NCBI GenBank assembly: GCA_021414085.1
Contig: JAIOPC010000014.1
Coordinates: 620,001 to 684,000, forward strand
Length of the DNA stretch: 64,000 nt
Direction of reading: 5' to 3'
Source: Actinomycetes bacterium
Lineage (GTDB): Bacteria; Actinomycetota; Acidimicrobiia; Acidimicrobiales; Ilumatobacteraceae
Shown here: in pieces, positions 35,215 to 43,300 of the stretch
Layout: every line of letters starts with the position of its first letter
Numbering within the stretch: position 1 is the stretch's first letter
Made by a program: the position numbers and the translations under genes
The notes under the pieces: model-generated
Seen by the model: the letters and a program-made list of their open reading frames with translations, nothing else
Database searches by the model: none
What the model was told of the DNA's origin: nothing

Positions 35215-35218
35215 CGAC

Positions 35219-35304
35219 CGGGGGGTTTCATGCGTGCGGGGGGTTTCGTGCCCGCAGGCGTGCACGAAACCCCCGAGTGCGCCACAAGTGCAGCAAACCC
35301 CCCG
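35219..35304. repeat. Intergenic palindromic element, copy 1 (four GGGGGTTTCRTGC-type units)
   Basis: Two plus-oriented units (GGGGGGTTTCATGC, then GGGGGGTTTCGTGC at about 35238-35251) face two inverted units (GCACGAAACCCCC at 35262-35274 and GCAGCAAACCCCCC at about 35290-35303). The element nearly fills the convergent gap 35215-35307 and would form a strong hairpin in either transcript. Related elements lie at 40942-41012 and 42025-42080. Confidence 0.85.
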
Positions 35305-35307
35305 CAT

Positions 35308-35646
35308 CTACTGCGGGGCTTGCAGGCTGATCTCTCTGCCGTCGGGATCGAGCACCATCGCCTCGACTACTCCCCAATGCTGCGGTTCGAACTCTCGAGA
35401 CAGTTTCAGCGCGGCGGCCTTTCCGAACTGCGCTGAGTCGGCGACTTGCAGGATTGGATGAGTCGTCAACTCGCGATCGTGCTGTTCCGCGATGAACACG
35501 TACGGGCCACCACTTGGGTGGCGCCATTGGCCGGACTCGTGGTCGGTTTCGAACACGTTCTCGAAACCGAGCGATTTCCACAACGCCGCGGTCGCCGAGT
35601 AGTTGCGAGTTTCGACGAAGTAGCCCAAGAATCCTTCAGTCGCCAT
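35308..35646 (-). CDS. VOC-family (glyoxalase-like) protein
   Basis: The protein is 112 residues, one VOC half-pair unit. 'GYFVETRNYSATAALWKSLGFENVFET' is the usual first beta-alpha module and 'VEAMVLDPDGREISLQ' the last strand with the conserved Glu. The first metal-ligand position is not a His, so metal binding and catalysis are uncertain; it may be a binding or resistance-type VOC protein. It converges on the DMGDH-like gene across the palindromic element and diverges from the MttB-like gene. Confidence 0.75.
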   Translation of the reverse strand: MATEGFLGYFVETRNYSATAALWKSLGFENVFETDHESGQWRHPSGGPYVFIAEQHDRELTTHPILQVADSAQFGKAAALKLSREFEPQHWGVVEAMVLDPDGREISLQAPQ

Positions 35647-35701
35647 CGGTTGCGTTCCCTCTCGTGAGACTTGTTCAGTGGTTGCGACCTATCATCGCGC
35701 T

Positions 35702-37294
35702 GTGAGCGACACACAAGAAGGCGGACGGCGGGGCGGGCGCGCAGCGCGGCAAGCGTTACGGGCGGCGCCACTGGCGCTAGATGTGCGGCCCGTGAACCCG
35801 GGGATGGTGGGCGGCAGGTACAAAGTGCTCACCGACGCCGAGGTACTGAAGGTGCATTTGGCCGCGCTCGACGTGCTGGAGAACATCGGATTGGCCGACG
35901 CGATTCCGTCGTGTCTCGAGGTGTTGTTGCCCAAGGGCTGCACGCTCAGTTCCGACGGTCGGCTGCTGTTTCCCCGCGCACTGATTGAAGACACGCTGGC
36001 GATGGCGGCGCGCAACTTCGTCTTGCACGCGCAAGACCCGCAGTACGACATGGAGCCGTGGGGAAAGAAGGTTTACTTCGGCACCGCCGGTGCGGCCGTA
36101 TACATCGTCGACCCGATCACCGGCGAGTACCGGGAGTCCACTTCGCAAGACGCGTACGACATCGCGCGCCTCGTCGACAGGATGGAACACATCCACTTCT
36201 ATCAGCGCACCGTGGTGCCTCGGGATTTGCCGGATCCCGCCGAGATGGATATCAACACCTGCTACCTCAGCGTGAGCGGAACGACGAAACATGTCGGTAC
36301 GTCGTGGGTGCACCCCGATCATCTCGAGGCGTCGTTGAAGATGTTGCACCACATCGCCGGCGGAGAAGACAAGTGGCGCGCGCGGCCGTTCGTTAGCCAG
36401 TCGAACTGTTTCGTCGTGCCGCCACTGAAGTTCGCCGCCGACGCATGCCGTTGTCTGGAAGTCGCCGTGCGCGGTGGCATGCCGGTGCTGCTGTTGTCGG
36501 CTGGGCAGGCCGGCGCAACGGCGCCTGCGGCGCTTGCTGGTGCGCTGGTGCAAGAAGTTGCGGAAGTGTTGGCGGGGCTTGCGTATGTGAACGCAATCAA
36601 GCCCGGTCACCCAGCCATCTTCGGCTTGTGGCCCTTCGTCAGCGACCTGCGTAGCGGTGCGATGTCGGGTGGTAGCCCCGAGCAAGCAATCTTGTCGTCC
36701 GCCTGTGCGCAGATGGCGCACTTCTACGACCTCACCGGCGGCACATCGTCCGGTATCAGCGACGCGAAGATGCCCGACGCGCAAGCTGGCGCCGAGAAGG
36801 GCTACAACCACGCGCTGGTCGGCAACGCCGGCGCGAATCTGATCTACGAGTCCGCTGGCATGCACGGCAGCCTGCTCGGCTTCTCGCTCGAGGGTGTCGT
36901 TCTCGACAACGACATCGTCGGCGCTGTACAACGCACGATCAAGGGAATCGATGTCAACGACGAGACGTTGTCGGTCGATGTCATCCGTGCCGCGGTGATC
37001 GGCGGCCCTGGTCACTATCTCGGTTCGAAGCAGACGCTCTCTTTGATGCAGACCGAATACATCTATCCCGCGGTCGGCGACCGACTGAGTCCGAAAGAAT
37101 GGAACGAGGTCGGCCGACCGAAGGTCATCGATCGCGCGATCGACAAGGTGCGCGACGTGCTGGCCACGCACTATCCCGATCACATTCCGGAGGCCATTGA
37201 TCAGCAGATCCGCGCCGAGCTGCCCATCCGCCTTGATCGTGATCGAATGCAGCTCCCCGTGCCGTCCGTCGCGGGCAGCATCGCCGGTTCTTAG
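35702..37294 (+). CDS. MttB-family methyltransferase, non-pyrrolysine type (glycine betaine or related methylamine)
   Basis: The start chosen is a GTG at 35702 (530 residues); the track GTG at 35678 would add eight. The sequence shows family segments such as 'YKVLTDAEVLKVHLAALDVLENIGL', 'CYLSVSGTTKHVGTSWVHPD' and 'MAHFYDLTGGTSSGISDAKMPD'. No in-frame TAG is present, so it is not a pyrrolysine trimethylamine methyltransferase. Non-Pyl relatives such as MtgB demethylate glycine betaine, passing the methyl to a corrinoid protein. No corrinoid protein gene is visible in the window. Its neighbours (two DMGDH-like genes) handle the expected product, dimethylglycine. The stop overlaps the convergent MFS stop by four bases (TTAG). 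Confidence 0.87.
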   Translation: MSDTQEGGRRGGRAARQALRAAPLALDVRPVNPGMVGGRYKVLTDAEVLKVHLAALDVLENIGLADAIPSCLEVLLPKGCTLSSDGRLLFPRALIEDTLAMAARNFVLHAQDPQYDMEPWGKKVYFGTAGAAVYIVDPITGEYRESTSQDAYDIARLVDRMEHIHFYQRTVVPRDLPDPAEMDINTCYLSVSGTTKHVGTSWVHPDHLEASLKMLHHIAGGEDKWRARPFVSQSNCFVVPPLKFAADACRCLEVAVRGGMPVLLLSAGQAGATAPAALAGALVQEVAEVLAGLAYVNAIKPGHPAIFGLWPFVSDLRSGAMSGGSPEQAILSSACAQMAHFYDLTGGTSSGISDAKMPDAQAGAEKGYNHALVGNAGANLIYESAGMHGSLLGFSLEGVVLDNDIVGAVQRTIKGIDVNDETLSVDVIRAAVIGGPGHYLGSKQTLSLMQTEYIYPAVGDRLSPKEWNEVGRPKVIDRAIDKVRDVLATHYPDHIPEAIDQQIRAELPIRLDRDRMQLPVPSVAGSIAGS

Positions 37295-38526
37295 TCAGCG
37301 GCGGCTCGCCCTTCAGCCTCGATCTTCGTCACGACGTTGCGCGTCAGTACCAGGTAGGCGCAACCGGTGCAGAACGCCACGCCGCCGAATGTGGTGAGTG
37401 TCCAGCGCACGCCAACCGCCTCGGAGAGCAATCCGGCCAACAGTGCTGTGATCGACAACGTGAGCGTGAGGATCGCGAAGTCGCCGGCCATAACGCGGCC
37501 GCGTATGTAGTCGGGCGTGCGTAACTGCAGCCCGTATGTGCTCAGCGTCCACTGTGCGCCGCCACCAAGGTGGGCGACCGCGATGAACGCCGCGGCGAGG
37601 AAGATCACCGGCGACCATGCTGCCGCGAGGTAACAGACGCTGAACGCGATGCCGGAGAGGCCGCAGACGCGTAACACCTTCGAGAGGTCGCCTCTCGTAA
37701 ACCTGGCCGCGATCAGTGGGCCGAGGCCGGTGCCGACGCCGCGGGCACCGAATAGCAAACCGGTTCCGCCGTCTTTCCAACCGTACGCCTCCGTCGCGAG
37801 CACCGGAAGCTGGCTGACGATGCCCGAGCCGATTGCGAAGGTTCCCTTGCTCGCCAATAGCGCGAGCACTGCCTTGTCTTTGCGCGCGTATCGCACGGCC
37901 TCGCCCATGTCGCTGAACGGACGCATAGTGCGTCTCGCCTCGCTCCGTTGCTGCTGCATCGGGTGGCGAATCATCGACAGCAAACCGAACGCAATCACGA
38001 AGGTCGCCGCGTCGGCGATGAACGACGCTTGCCGTCCGAAGGTTTCGCTGAACACACCACCGAGCGCTGCTCCGACCGCCAGCATCACACCCCAGGTGCT
38101 GCCGAAGAGCACGTTCGCCGTGCGCAACTCATCTGGGGTACGGGCGAGGTTGGGGACGCCGGCGTCGATGGCTGGCTTGACGAACGCTGCGAGCGCGCTG
38201 ATGGTGCCTTGAAAGATGAACAACGGCCACACGCGGTCGACTGAGGCGGTCAACAGTCCGAGCGCCGCGACGGCTTGTAACAGCGAGACAACCATGATCA
38301 GGCGACGGCGGTCGAAGCGATCGACCATCGAACCGGCGAGCGGCGTCACCAGGAACGCCGGCAACGTGAACGCAACGTATGCAAGCGAGACCAGCAACTC
38401 GCTGTCTGTCCCGTCCTTTACCATTCCGGTGATCGCGACAAAGACGAACCAGTCGCCCATGAACGAAACGACTTGCGCGAAGAAGAGGGCGCGCAGATCC
38501 GCATTCCCGCGGAGCAGCTTGATCAT
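37291..38526 (-). CDS. MFS transporter (exporter-like)
   Basis: The start chosen is the ATG at 38526 (411 residues), which overlaps the upstream stop as ATGA; the track start at 38562 lies inside the peptidase gene. Twelve hydrophobic segments are visible, with the MFS loop motif 'AGSMVDRFDRRRLIMVV' between helices 2 and 3. 'FAQVVSFMGDWFVFVAI' at the N-terminus resembles the MFS_3/EntS-type exporters. The substrate is unknown. It is co-translated with the M20 peptidase, so export or uptake of a peptide-like compound could be considered, without direct support. Confidence 0.83.
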   Translation of the reverse strand: MIKLLRGNADLRALFFAQVVSFMGDWFVFVAITGMVKDGTDSELLVSLAYVAFTLPAFLVTPLAGSMVDRFDRRRLIMVVSLLQAVAALGLLTASVDRVWPLFIFQGTISALAAFVKPAIDAGVPNLARTPDELRTANVLFGSTWGVMLAVGAALGGVFSETFGRQASFIADAATFVIAFGLLSMIRHPMQQQRSEARRTMRPFSDMGEAVRYARKDKAVLALLASKGTFAIGSGIVSQLPVLATEAYGWKDGGTGLLFGARGVGTGLGPLIAARFTRGDLSKVLRVCGLSGIAFSVCYLAAAWSPVIFLAAAFIAVAHLGGGAQWTLSTYGLQLRTPDYIRGRVMAGDFAILTLTLSITALLAGLLSEAVGVRWTLTTFGGVAFCTGCAYLVLTRNVVTKIEAEGRAAAD

Positions 38527-39938
38527 CGAGTTGCGTGTGCGTGCAACAAGTGGGCGAGACACTCCGTGACTCGCCTTGCCGTTGGCACGTGAAGGTACTC
38601 GTTCGGTCCGTGGGCGTTGGCGCCCGGGCCGAGCGCGCCGGTGATCACGAACTGCGCGGCTGGAAAGCGCAGGCCGAGCATTCCCATGAACGGGATTGAT
38701 CCACCCTCGCCGAAAGCCCGTGTCGCCTTACCGAAGGTTTCTTGCCCGGTTGACTCGAGTGCGTCCCAGAGCCACGGTGCAAACGGCGGGGCATTCCAGC
38801 CCGGCCCCGCATGGCCGTCGAGGAACTGCACTTTCGCGCCGTAGGGCGGATCGGCCGTGAGGCACTTGGCGACCGCCGCTAGTGCACGATCGGGGTCGCA
38901 GGTCGGTGGCAGCCGGATGCTGAGTTGCAGCGACGTCTGCGGCCGCAGCACGTTTCCTGCTGCGGCGATTGCGGGGATGCCATCGATGCCGGTGAGGCTG
39001 AGCGTCGGTAGCCAAGTGCGCGCGAGCAGTTGCTCCGTGGCGTCGTCCATCGCAGGATGCGCGCCCTCGACGAACGGGAAGTGACCACCGATTGGGAACT
39101 CGGCAGCGGTCTCGGTGGCTTGGTCGCGGCGATCGGCGGGGATCGGCTCGTGAAGTTCCGGCAGCAGCAGTGCGCCGGTGCTGCTGTCTTCCAATCGGTC
39201 CAGCAACATACGCGCGATGCGAAACGACGACGGCACGACACCGCTCGCTTCTCCGCTGTGCACGCCCTCGGTGAGGATCTCGACTCGCAACGTGCCCGCT
39301 ACCAATCCACGTAGCGAAGTGGTGACCCACATGCGTTCGTAGTCGAGGCAACCGGAGTCGAGGCAGAGCACGAACGTGGGCGAGCCGATGCGATCTGCGT
39401 ACGCCTCGAGATATGCCGGTAGGTCCGGGCTACCGCTTTCCTCGCTGGCCTCGATCAGCACAACGAGGCGCGAGTGTTGTAGTCCCGCGAGCTGCGCGGC
39501 TTCGATCGCGAGCAGCGATGCGAATGCGGCGTAACCATCGTCGGCCCCGCCGCGGCCATACAGCTTGTCGCCCTCAAGCACCGGCCTCCACGGCCCGAGG
39601 TCTTCGCGCCAGCCCGTCATTTCTGGCTGCTTGTCGCAATGGCCGTACAGCACGACCGTGTCGTCGGCTGGGCCACCGTTGTACGCCGGAACTTCGCACA
39701 AGATCAGGGGAGTGCGGCCCTCGAGCTGCAGCACTTCAACCGAAAGGCCCGCGATCGGTCTTGCCGCGCACCAATCGCGGATCAGCGCAACTGCCTGATC
39801 GAGATAGCCGTGGGCCTTCCAATCCGGGTCGTAGAGCACCGATACACAGGGGATACGGATGTAGTCGTGCAGCTTCGGCAGGATCTCATTCGTCCACACC
39901 TTGTCGACGTGTTCGTGGATGGTGCTGTTGGAACTCAT
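38523..39938 (-). CDS. M20-family metallopeptidase (dipeptidase)
   Basis: The protein is 471 residues. Zinc-ligand motifs are in order: 'VVLYGHCDKQPEM' (His and catalytic Asp), 'YGRGGADDGYA' (bridging Asp), 'LIEASEESGSPDL' (Glu base and Glu ligand), 'VLCLDSGCLD' (Asp) and 'GANAHGPNEYL' (His). The length and motifs match the CNDP/PepV-like dipeptidase group. It hydrolyses dipeptides or acylated amino acids in the cytoplasm. Its start overlaps the nitronate monooxygenase stop, so three minus-strand genes are coupled from 40906 to 37291. Confidence 0.92.
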   Translation of the reverse strand: MSSNSTIHEHVDKVWTNEILPKLHDYIRIPCVSVLYDPDWKAHGYLDQAVALIRDWCAARPIAGLSVEVLQLEGRTPLILCEVPAYNGGPADDTVVLYGHCDKQPEMTGWREDLGPWRPVLEGDKLYGRGGADDGYAAFASLLAIEAAQLAGLQHSRLVVLIEASEESGSPDLPAYLEAYADRIGSPTFVLCLDSGCLDYERMWVTTSLRGLVAGTLRVEILTEGVHSGEASGVVPSSFRIARMLLDRLEDSSTGALLLPELHEPIPADRRDQATETAAEFPIGGHFPFVEGAHPAMDDATEQLLARTWLPTLSLTGIDGIPAIAAAGNVLRPQTSLQLSIRLPPTCDPDRALAAVAKCLTADPPYGAKVQFLDGHAGPGWNAPPFAPWLWDALESTGQETFGKATRAFGEGGSIPFMGMLGLRFPAAQFVITGALGPGANAHGPNEYLHVPTARRVTECLAHLLHAHATR

Positions 39939-40906
39939 CGACGCACCGCTGCGATGCGTTCCATCGTGCGTTCGGCCTCACGCACCATCTCGCGCACGAT
40001 GTCGCCCGCCGGAATCAGTTCGTCGATTGCGCCAGCGCCTTGGCCGCACGGGAAGAACTCGCGACTCGCATCGACCTCGGTGCCGTCCTGTGCACCGAGG
40101 TGGTTGACGCCTGCCTTCGTGCTCGCTATCACCTGTTGTGGGAACGGCTGAAGTTCTTCCGGATGCTGTTCGAAGTGATTCGTCCACTCGTTACGCACGA
40201 CGCGGCACGTCTTGCCGGTGTACGAACGACTGACGACGGTGCCGTCTTCGGCGACGCCGAGGATCGCTTCCTTGTAACCCTTTACCGCCCGGGCTTCCGG
40301 CGTTGCGATGAAGCGGGTGCCGACCCACACGCCATCGGCGCCAAGTGCGAGTGATGCGGCGAGGCCGCGTCCATCGAACAGTCCGCCGGCCGCGACCACT
40401 GGCACCTTGTCGCCGACCGCGTCGACCACCATCGGAACCAGCGTGAGGGTGGCGACCGTACCGGTGTGGCCACCAGCTTCGGTGCCCTGCGCGACGACGA
40501 AGTCGACGCCGCTTGCGACCGCGCTGACGGCGTGGCGCACCTTGCCGCACATGCTGCCGACCAGAACGTTCTTCGAGTGCAGCAGGTCGATGACCTCGCG
40601 GGGGACTCCTAAGCCGGCGACGAAGATTCGCGCCCCACCGTCGATCACGTTCTGAATGCCCTGCTCGACCTGCCCGGGCAGCGCGGTGAGCAGATCGACG
40701 CCGAACGGCTTCGATGTCGCCTCGCGCACCTTGGCCATCTCGATCGGCAGTTCCTCAACAGCCATGGTGCTCGCGCCGAGCGTGCCAATTCCGCCAGCCT
40801 CGCTGACCGCCGCGACCAGTCGGTGATAGCTCACTCCACCCATGCCAGCCAGCATCACCGGATGCTCGATGTCCAGTAGTTCCGTCAACCGCGTCCGTAA
40901 GGCCAT
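39935..40906 (-). CDS. Nitronate monooxygenase / 2-nitropropane dioxygenase-like flavoprotein
   Basis: The protein is 323 residues. The FMN TIM barrel shows 'HPVMLAGMGGVSYHRLVAAV', 'VAQGTEAGGHTG' with the conserved catalytic-region His, 'VPVVAAGGLFDGRGLAASLALGADGVWVGTRF' spread over the phosphate-binding strands. This is the class-I NMO/NPD signature. Members oxidise alkyl nitronates, but many actinobacterial paralogs have unknown substrates, including CoA-linked ones. It heads the operon with the M20 peptidase and MFS transporter and starts 183 bases from the second AbiEi-like gene, across a palindromic element. Confidence 0.88.
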   Translation of the reverse strand: MALRTRLTELLDIEHPVMLAGMGGVSYHRLVAAVSEAGGIGTLGASTMAVEELPIEMAKVREATSKPFGVDLLTALPGQVEQGIQNVIDGGARIFVAGLGVPREVIDLLHSKNVLVGSMCGKVRHAVSAVASGVDFVVAQGTEAGGHTGTVATLTLVPMVVDAVGDKVPVVAAGGLFDGRGLAASLALGADGVWVGTRFIATPEARAVKGYKEAILGVAEDGTVVSRSYTGKTCRVVRNEWTNHFEQHPEELQPFPQQVIASTKAGVNHLGAQDGTEVDASREFFPCGQGAGAIDELIPAGDIVREMVREAERTMERIAAVRR

Positions 40907-40941
40907 GCACCGACCGTAGCCCCAAGCACCAACTCAACTCC

Positions 40942-41012
40942 ATGTCGGGGGTTTCGTGCAGGACTTGGGCATGTCGGGGGTTTCATGCAGGTTTTCCAGC
41001 ATGAAACCCCCG
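40942..41012. repeat. Intergenic palindromic element, copy 2 (three units, perfect hairpin)
   Basis: Two direct copies of ATGTCGGGGGTTTCRTGCAGG (40942-40962 and 40971-40991) are followed by the inverted unit at 40999-41012. CGGGGGTTTCATGC (40975-40988) pairs perfectly over 14 bp with GCATGAAACCCCCG (40999-41012). The 10-base loop AGGTTTTCCA can add two more GG/CC pairs around TTTT. Unlike copies 1 and 3 it lies in a divergent promoter region, about 80 bases before the AbiEi-like gene. Confidence 0.88.
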
Positions 41013-41089
41013 GGTGGCGATGCTTCCGGCCGCGGATATGTTCGGCGTCGCGACTTTCCCCAAAGTGGTTTCGATCGGGGAGACTTCGC

Positions 41090-42022
41090 ATGTCTAACTT
41101 TTCTGCAGCGACGCTTGAGTTGTTGCAACGCCAGATTGGCCATCTGACCACTCAGCAACTCGCGGCGGGCGGAATCGGGAGGTCTGGCCGCCAACAACTC
41201 GTGGATAACCGAGTGCTCGATCGACCGTTCAAGTCCGTCTATCGCGTGGCCACGCGGCGACCGACGCTGGAACAGCGGCTCGTCGCGCTGAGCCTTGCCC
41301 ACCCATCGGGGTTCGTCACCGGGCCAACCGCCGGCGGATACTTGGGACTGCGTCGAATGCCTCGCGCATCGCAAATTCATTTTTGCATTCGTCACGACGC
41401 TCGAATCGACATTCCCGTTGATGTCAAAGTGCGCCAGTCCACGCGGATCGCTCCGGTGGACGTGCGCACGCTCGAAAACGGAATGCGGATAGCGAGCTGG
41501 GCGCGTCTGCTCTGCGATCTTGCTGCGGACTTATCCAAGGTCAGCCTGACGTCAATCATCGATCAGGCCTTACGCGAGGGCCACTGTGTGCTGGAAGAGC
41601 TTGACGCGATGTCGCTGCGGTTGTGCCATCCGACCCGACGGGGATCAGAGCTCTTTCGACGCACGTTGATGGAGCGGGGCCATCGCAAACCCGTTGATTC
41701 GCATCCCGAGCTCGCTGTCTTGAACGGGCTGCGTGCTCGCGGGGTTCCTGCAATACCCCAGGATGAACTCTTGCTTCCAAGTGGCAAACGCATTCGCATC
41801 GATCTGGCCGTGCCGGCTGTTAGGTGGGCCGTCGAGGTCGACGTCCATCCCGAACACAATCGACCGAGCGGTGTCGCGAGCGACAAGCAGCGGGATCGAC
41901 AGTCTCACCGCATCGACTGGCAAGTCGATCGTGTTACCGAGGAGGATCTAGTGGATCCGGAGACCCTCTTTGACGAACTCGCTGCCAACTACCGCGCTCG
42001 TGTTGCGGCGGTTGCGGCGTGA
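41090..42022 (+). CDS. AbiEi-like/DUF559 protein flanked by palindromic elements
   Basis: The start chosen is the ATG at 41090 (310 residues), with GGGGAG six bases upstream. The track ORF begins inside the repeat element and is rejected. The N-terminus 'TLELLQRQIGHLTTQQLAAGG' is followed by 'DRPFKSVYRVATRRPTLEQR' and 'ASWARLLCDLAADL', the usual order in this family. The C-terminal DUF559/Vsr-like part has 'IRIDLAVPAVRWAVEVD' with acidic residues at PD-(D/E)XK positions and 'RQSHRIDWQVDRVTEEDL'. It is a distant paralog of 14456-15391. Palindromic elements lie on both sides. AbiEi-type proteins bind inverted repeats in their own promoters, so copy 2 could be an operator (inference). Confidence 0.68.
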   Translation: MSNFSAATLELLQRQIGHLTTQQLAAGGIGRSGRQQLVDNRVLDRPFKSVYRVATRRPTLEQRLVALSLAHPSGFVTGPTAGGYLGLRRMPRASQIHFCIRHDARIDIPVDVKVRQSTRIAPVDVRTLENGMRIASWARLLCDLAADLSKVSLTSIIDQALREGHCVLEELDAMSLRLCHPTRRGSELFRRTLMERGHRKPVDSHPELAVLNGLRARGVPAIPQDELLLPSGKRIRIDLAVPAVRWAVEVDVHPEHNRPSGVASDKQRDRQSHRIDWQVDRVTEEDLVDPETLFDELAANYRARVAAVAA

Positions 42023-42024
42023 GT

Positions 42025-42080
42025 GGGGGGCTTGATGCACGTTTTCCGGCATGAAACCCCCGGGGTGCAGGAAACCCCCG
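42025..42080. repeat. Intergenic palindromic element, copy 3 (three units)
   Basis: One plus-oriented unit (GGGGGGCTTGATGC, 42025-42038) faces GCATGAAACCCCC (42049-42061), with loop ACGTTTTCCG close to the loop of copy 2. A second inverted unit, GCAGGAAACCCCCG, follows at 42067-42080. The unit order is the mirror image of copy 2. It fills nearly the whole 60-base convergent gap between the AbiEi-like gene and the reductase gene. Confidence 0.85.
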
Positions 42081-42082
42081 AC

Positions 42083-43288
42083 TCAGCGATACGGACCCGG
42101 TTGTTTGAGGAACTTGCGGTGCCAGCGCCTTGGGGTGAAGACGATTGCACGGGGTTCGTCTTCGAACATCCACCTGGCGAAGTTGCGGCGCGTCCAACCG
42201 GTGAGGCCGACGACGCGAACGGCGCCGCGCGCGATCCACGCGCGCGCGAGCCAACCGTTCAGCACCTTCGACAGGCGATGGTCGGCGAGCAGATGTGCGC
42301 GCACCGACTTCTCGTACATCGAAGCCACCGTCGCGGCCGAACCCAGGATTGCCTCGGCTGCCAACCGGCCGGTGACGATCGCTTGGCCGATTCCTTCGCC
42401 TGTCATCACGTCGGTGGCGCGCGCCGCGTCGCCGACGAACAGCACCCGCCCTGCGCTCAGCGTTGCGCGATCAATTGCCGCCGGGATCGGCCACGCGGTC
42501 ACGCGATCTTGCAGCTGTGCATCGGGTCCTAACGCTTCGCGAATGTGCGGACGCTCGAGCAAACTCGCCCACTCGGCGTTCATCGACTTGCCCGTGCGCG
42601 CACCGTCGCGCAATACGCCGAACCCGAGATTGACGCGACCGTCGGGCAGCGGAAAGCTCCACGCATATCCGGGAAGAAAGTCGGGCTCGAACCACACGTA
42701 GAGCCGATGCGCGGCTGGCCCGGTGATACCAGTTGCGTACTGGCGAAACGCGTGCCACTCGCCGAGGTACCCGGGCTCGGCGAGGCCCAGCGCTTTGCGG
42801 GTCGGCGACCACATTCCGTCGGCCGCGATTGCGAACCTCGCACGCACGTTCCCGATTCCCTCGATCGCGACCTCGACGCCATCGGAGTTCTGCGTCACGC
42901 CCGTCACGGCGCAGCCCTCGCGTACGTCGGCACCCGCCTCGCGCGCCATTCGCAACAGCGCGTCGTCCAACTCGCGGCGAGGCGCGGTGGCCCCGAAGAT
43001 CCCGTCGGGTGGCATCGGCAGGCAAACCTCGCGCCCAGACGGCGAGCGCAGCCACGCTTCCTCCACCGTCTGCCAGCTCGGCACCATGGCCGGTTCGAAC
43101 CCCAGGGCTTCGAGCTCGCGCAATGCCAACGTGGTCAGGCCATCGCCACAGCATTTGTCGCGCGGGAACACGGCCTTGTCGACGACCATGACCGCTCGGC
43201 CCGCCCGCGCCAGCACGATCGCCGCCGTGGCGCCGGCAGGTCCGCCCCCGACGATGAGTACGTCGACCGTTGACTCGTTCTCTGACAT
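42083..43288 (-). CDS. Geranylgeranyl-reductase-family FAD oxidoreductase
   Basis: The start chosen is the ATG at 43288 (401 residues), with AAGGTGGA just upstream; a GTG at 43297 is the track start. The FAD site is 'VLIVGGGPAGATAAIVLARAG', the family-specific 'FPRDKCCGDGLTTLALREL' follows, and 'VLFVGDAARATDVMTGEGIG' is the second FAD motif. This matches geranylgeranyl reductase-type flavoproteins, which reduce isoprenoid double bonds in lipids or quinone side chains; related monooxygenases share the fold. It is divergent from the SDR gene with almost no spacing, so the promoters must overlap the coding sequences. Confidence 0.87.
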   Translation of the reverse strand: MSENESTVDVLIVGGGPAGATAAIVLARAGRAVMVVDKAVFPRDKCCGDGLTTLALRELEALGFEPAMVPSWQTVEEAWLRSPSGREVCLPMPPDGIFGATAPRRELDDALLRMAREAGADVREGCAVTGVTQNSDGVEVAIEGIGNVRARFAIAADGMWSPTRKALGLAEPGYLGEWHAFRQYATGITGPAAHRLYVWFEPDFLPGYAWSFPLPDGRVNLGFGVLRDGARTGKSMNAEWASLLERPHIREALGPDAQLQDRVTAWPIPAAIDRATLSAGRVLFVGDAARATDVMTGEGIGQAIVTGRLAAEAILGSAATVASMYEKSVRAHLLADHRLSKVLNGWLARAWIARGAVRVVGLTGWTRRNFARWMFEDEPRAIVFTPRRWHRKFLKQPGPYR

Positions 43289-43300
43289 CGCTTCCACCTT

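Noticed and set aside
35219-35304. CRISPR array
   Set aside because: Units are short, in both orientations and without regular 30-40 base spacers; no cas genes are present.
35702-37294. Pyrrolysine-containing trimethylamine methyltransferase (MttB proper)
   Set aside because: There is no in-frame TAG before the natural stop, so it belongs to the non-Pyl branch.
40985-41089. N-terminal extension of the second AbiEi-like ORF
   Set aside because: It translates the palindromic element. The ATG at 41090 has GGGGAG at the right distance.
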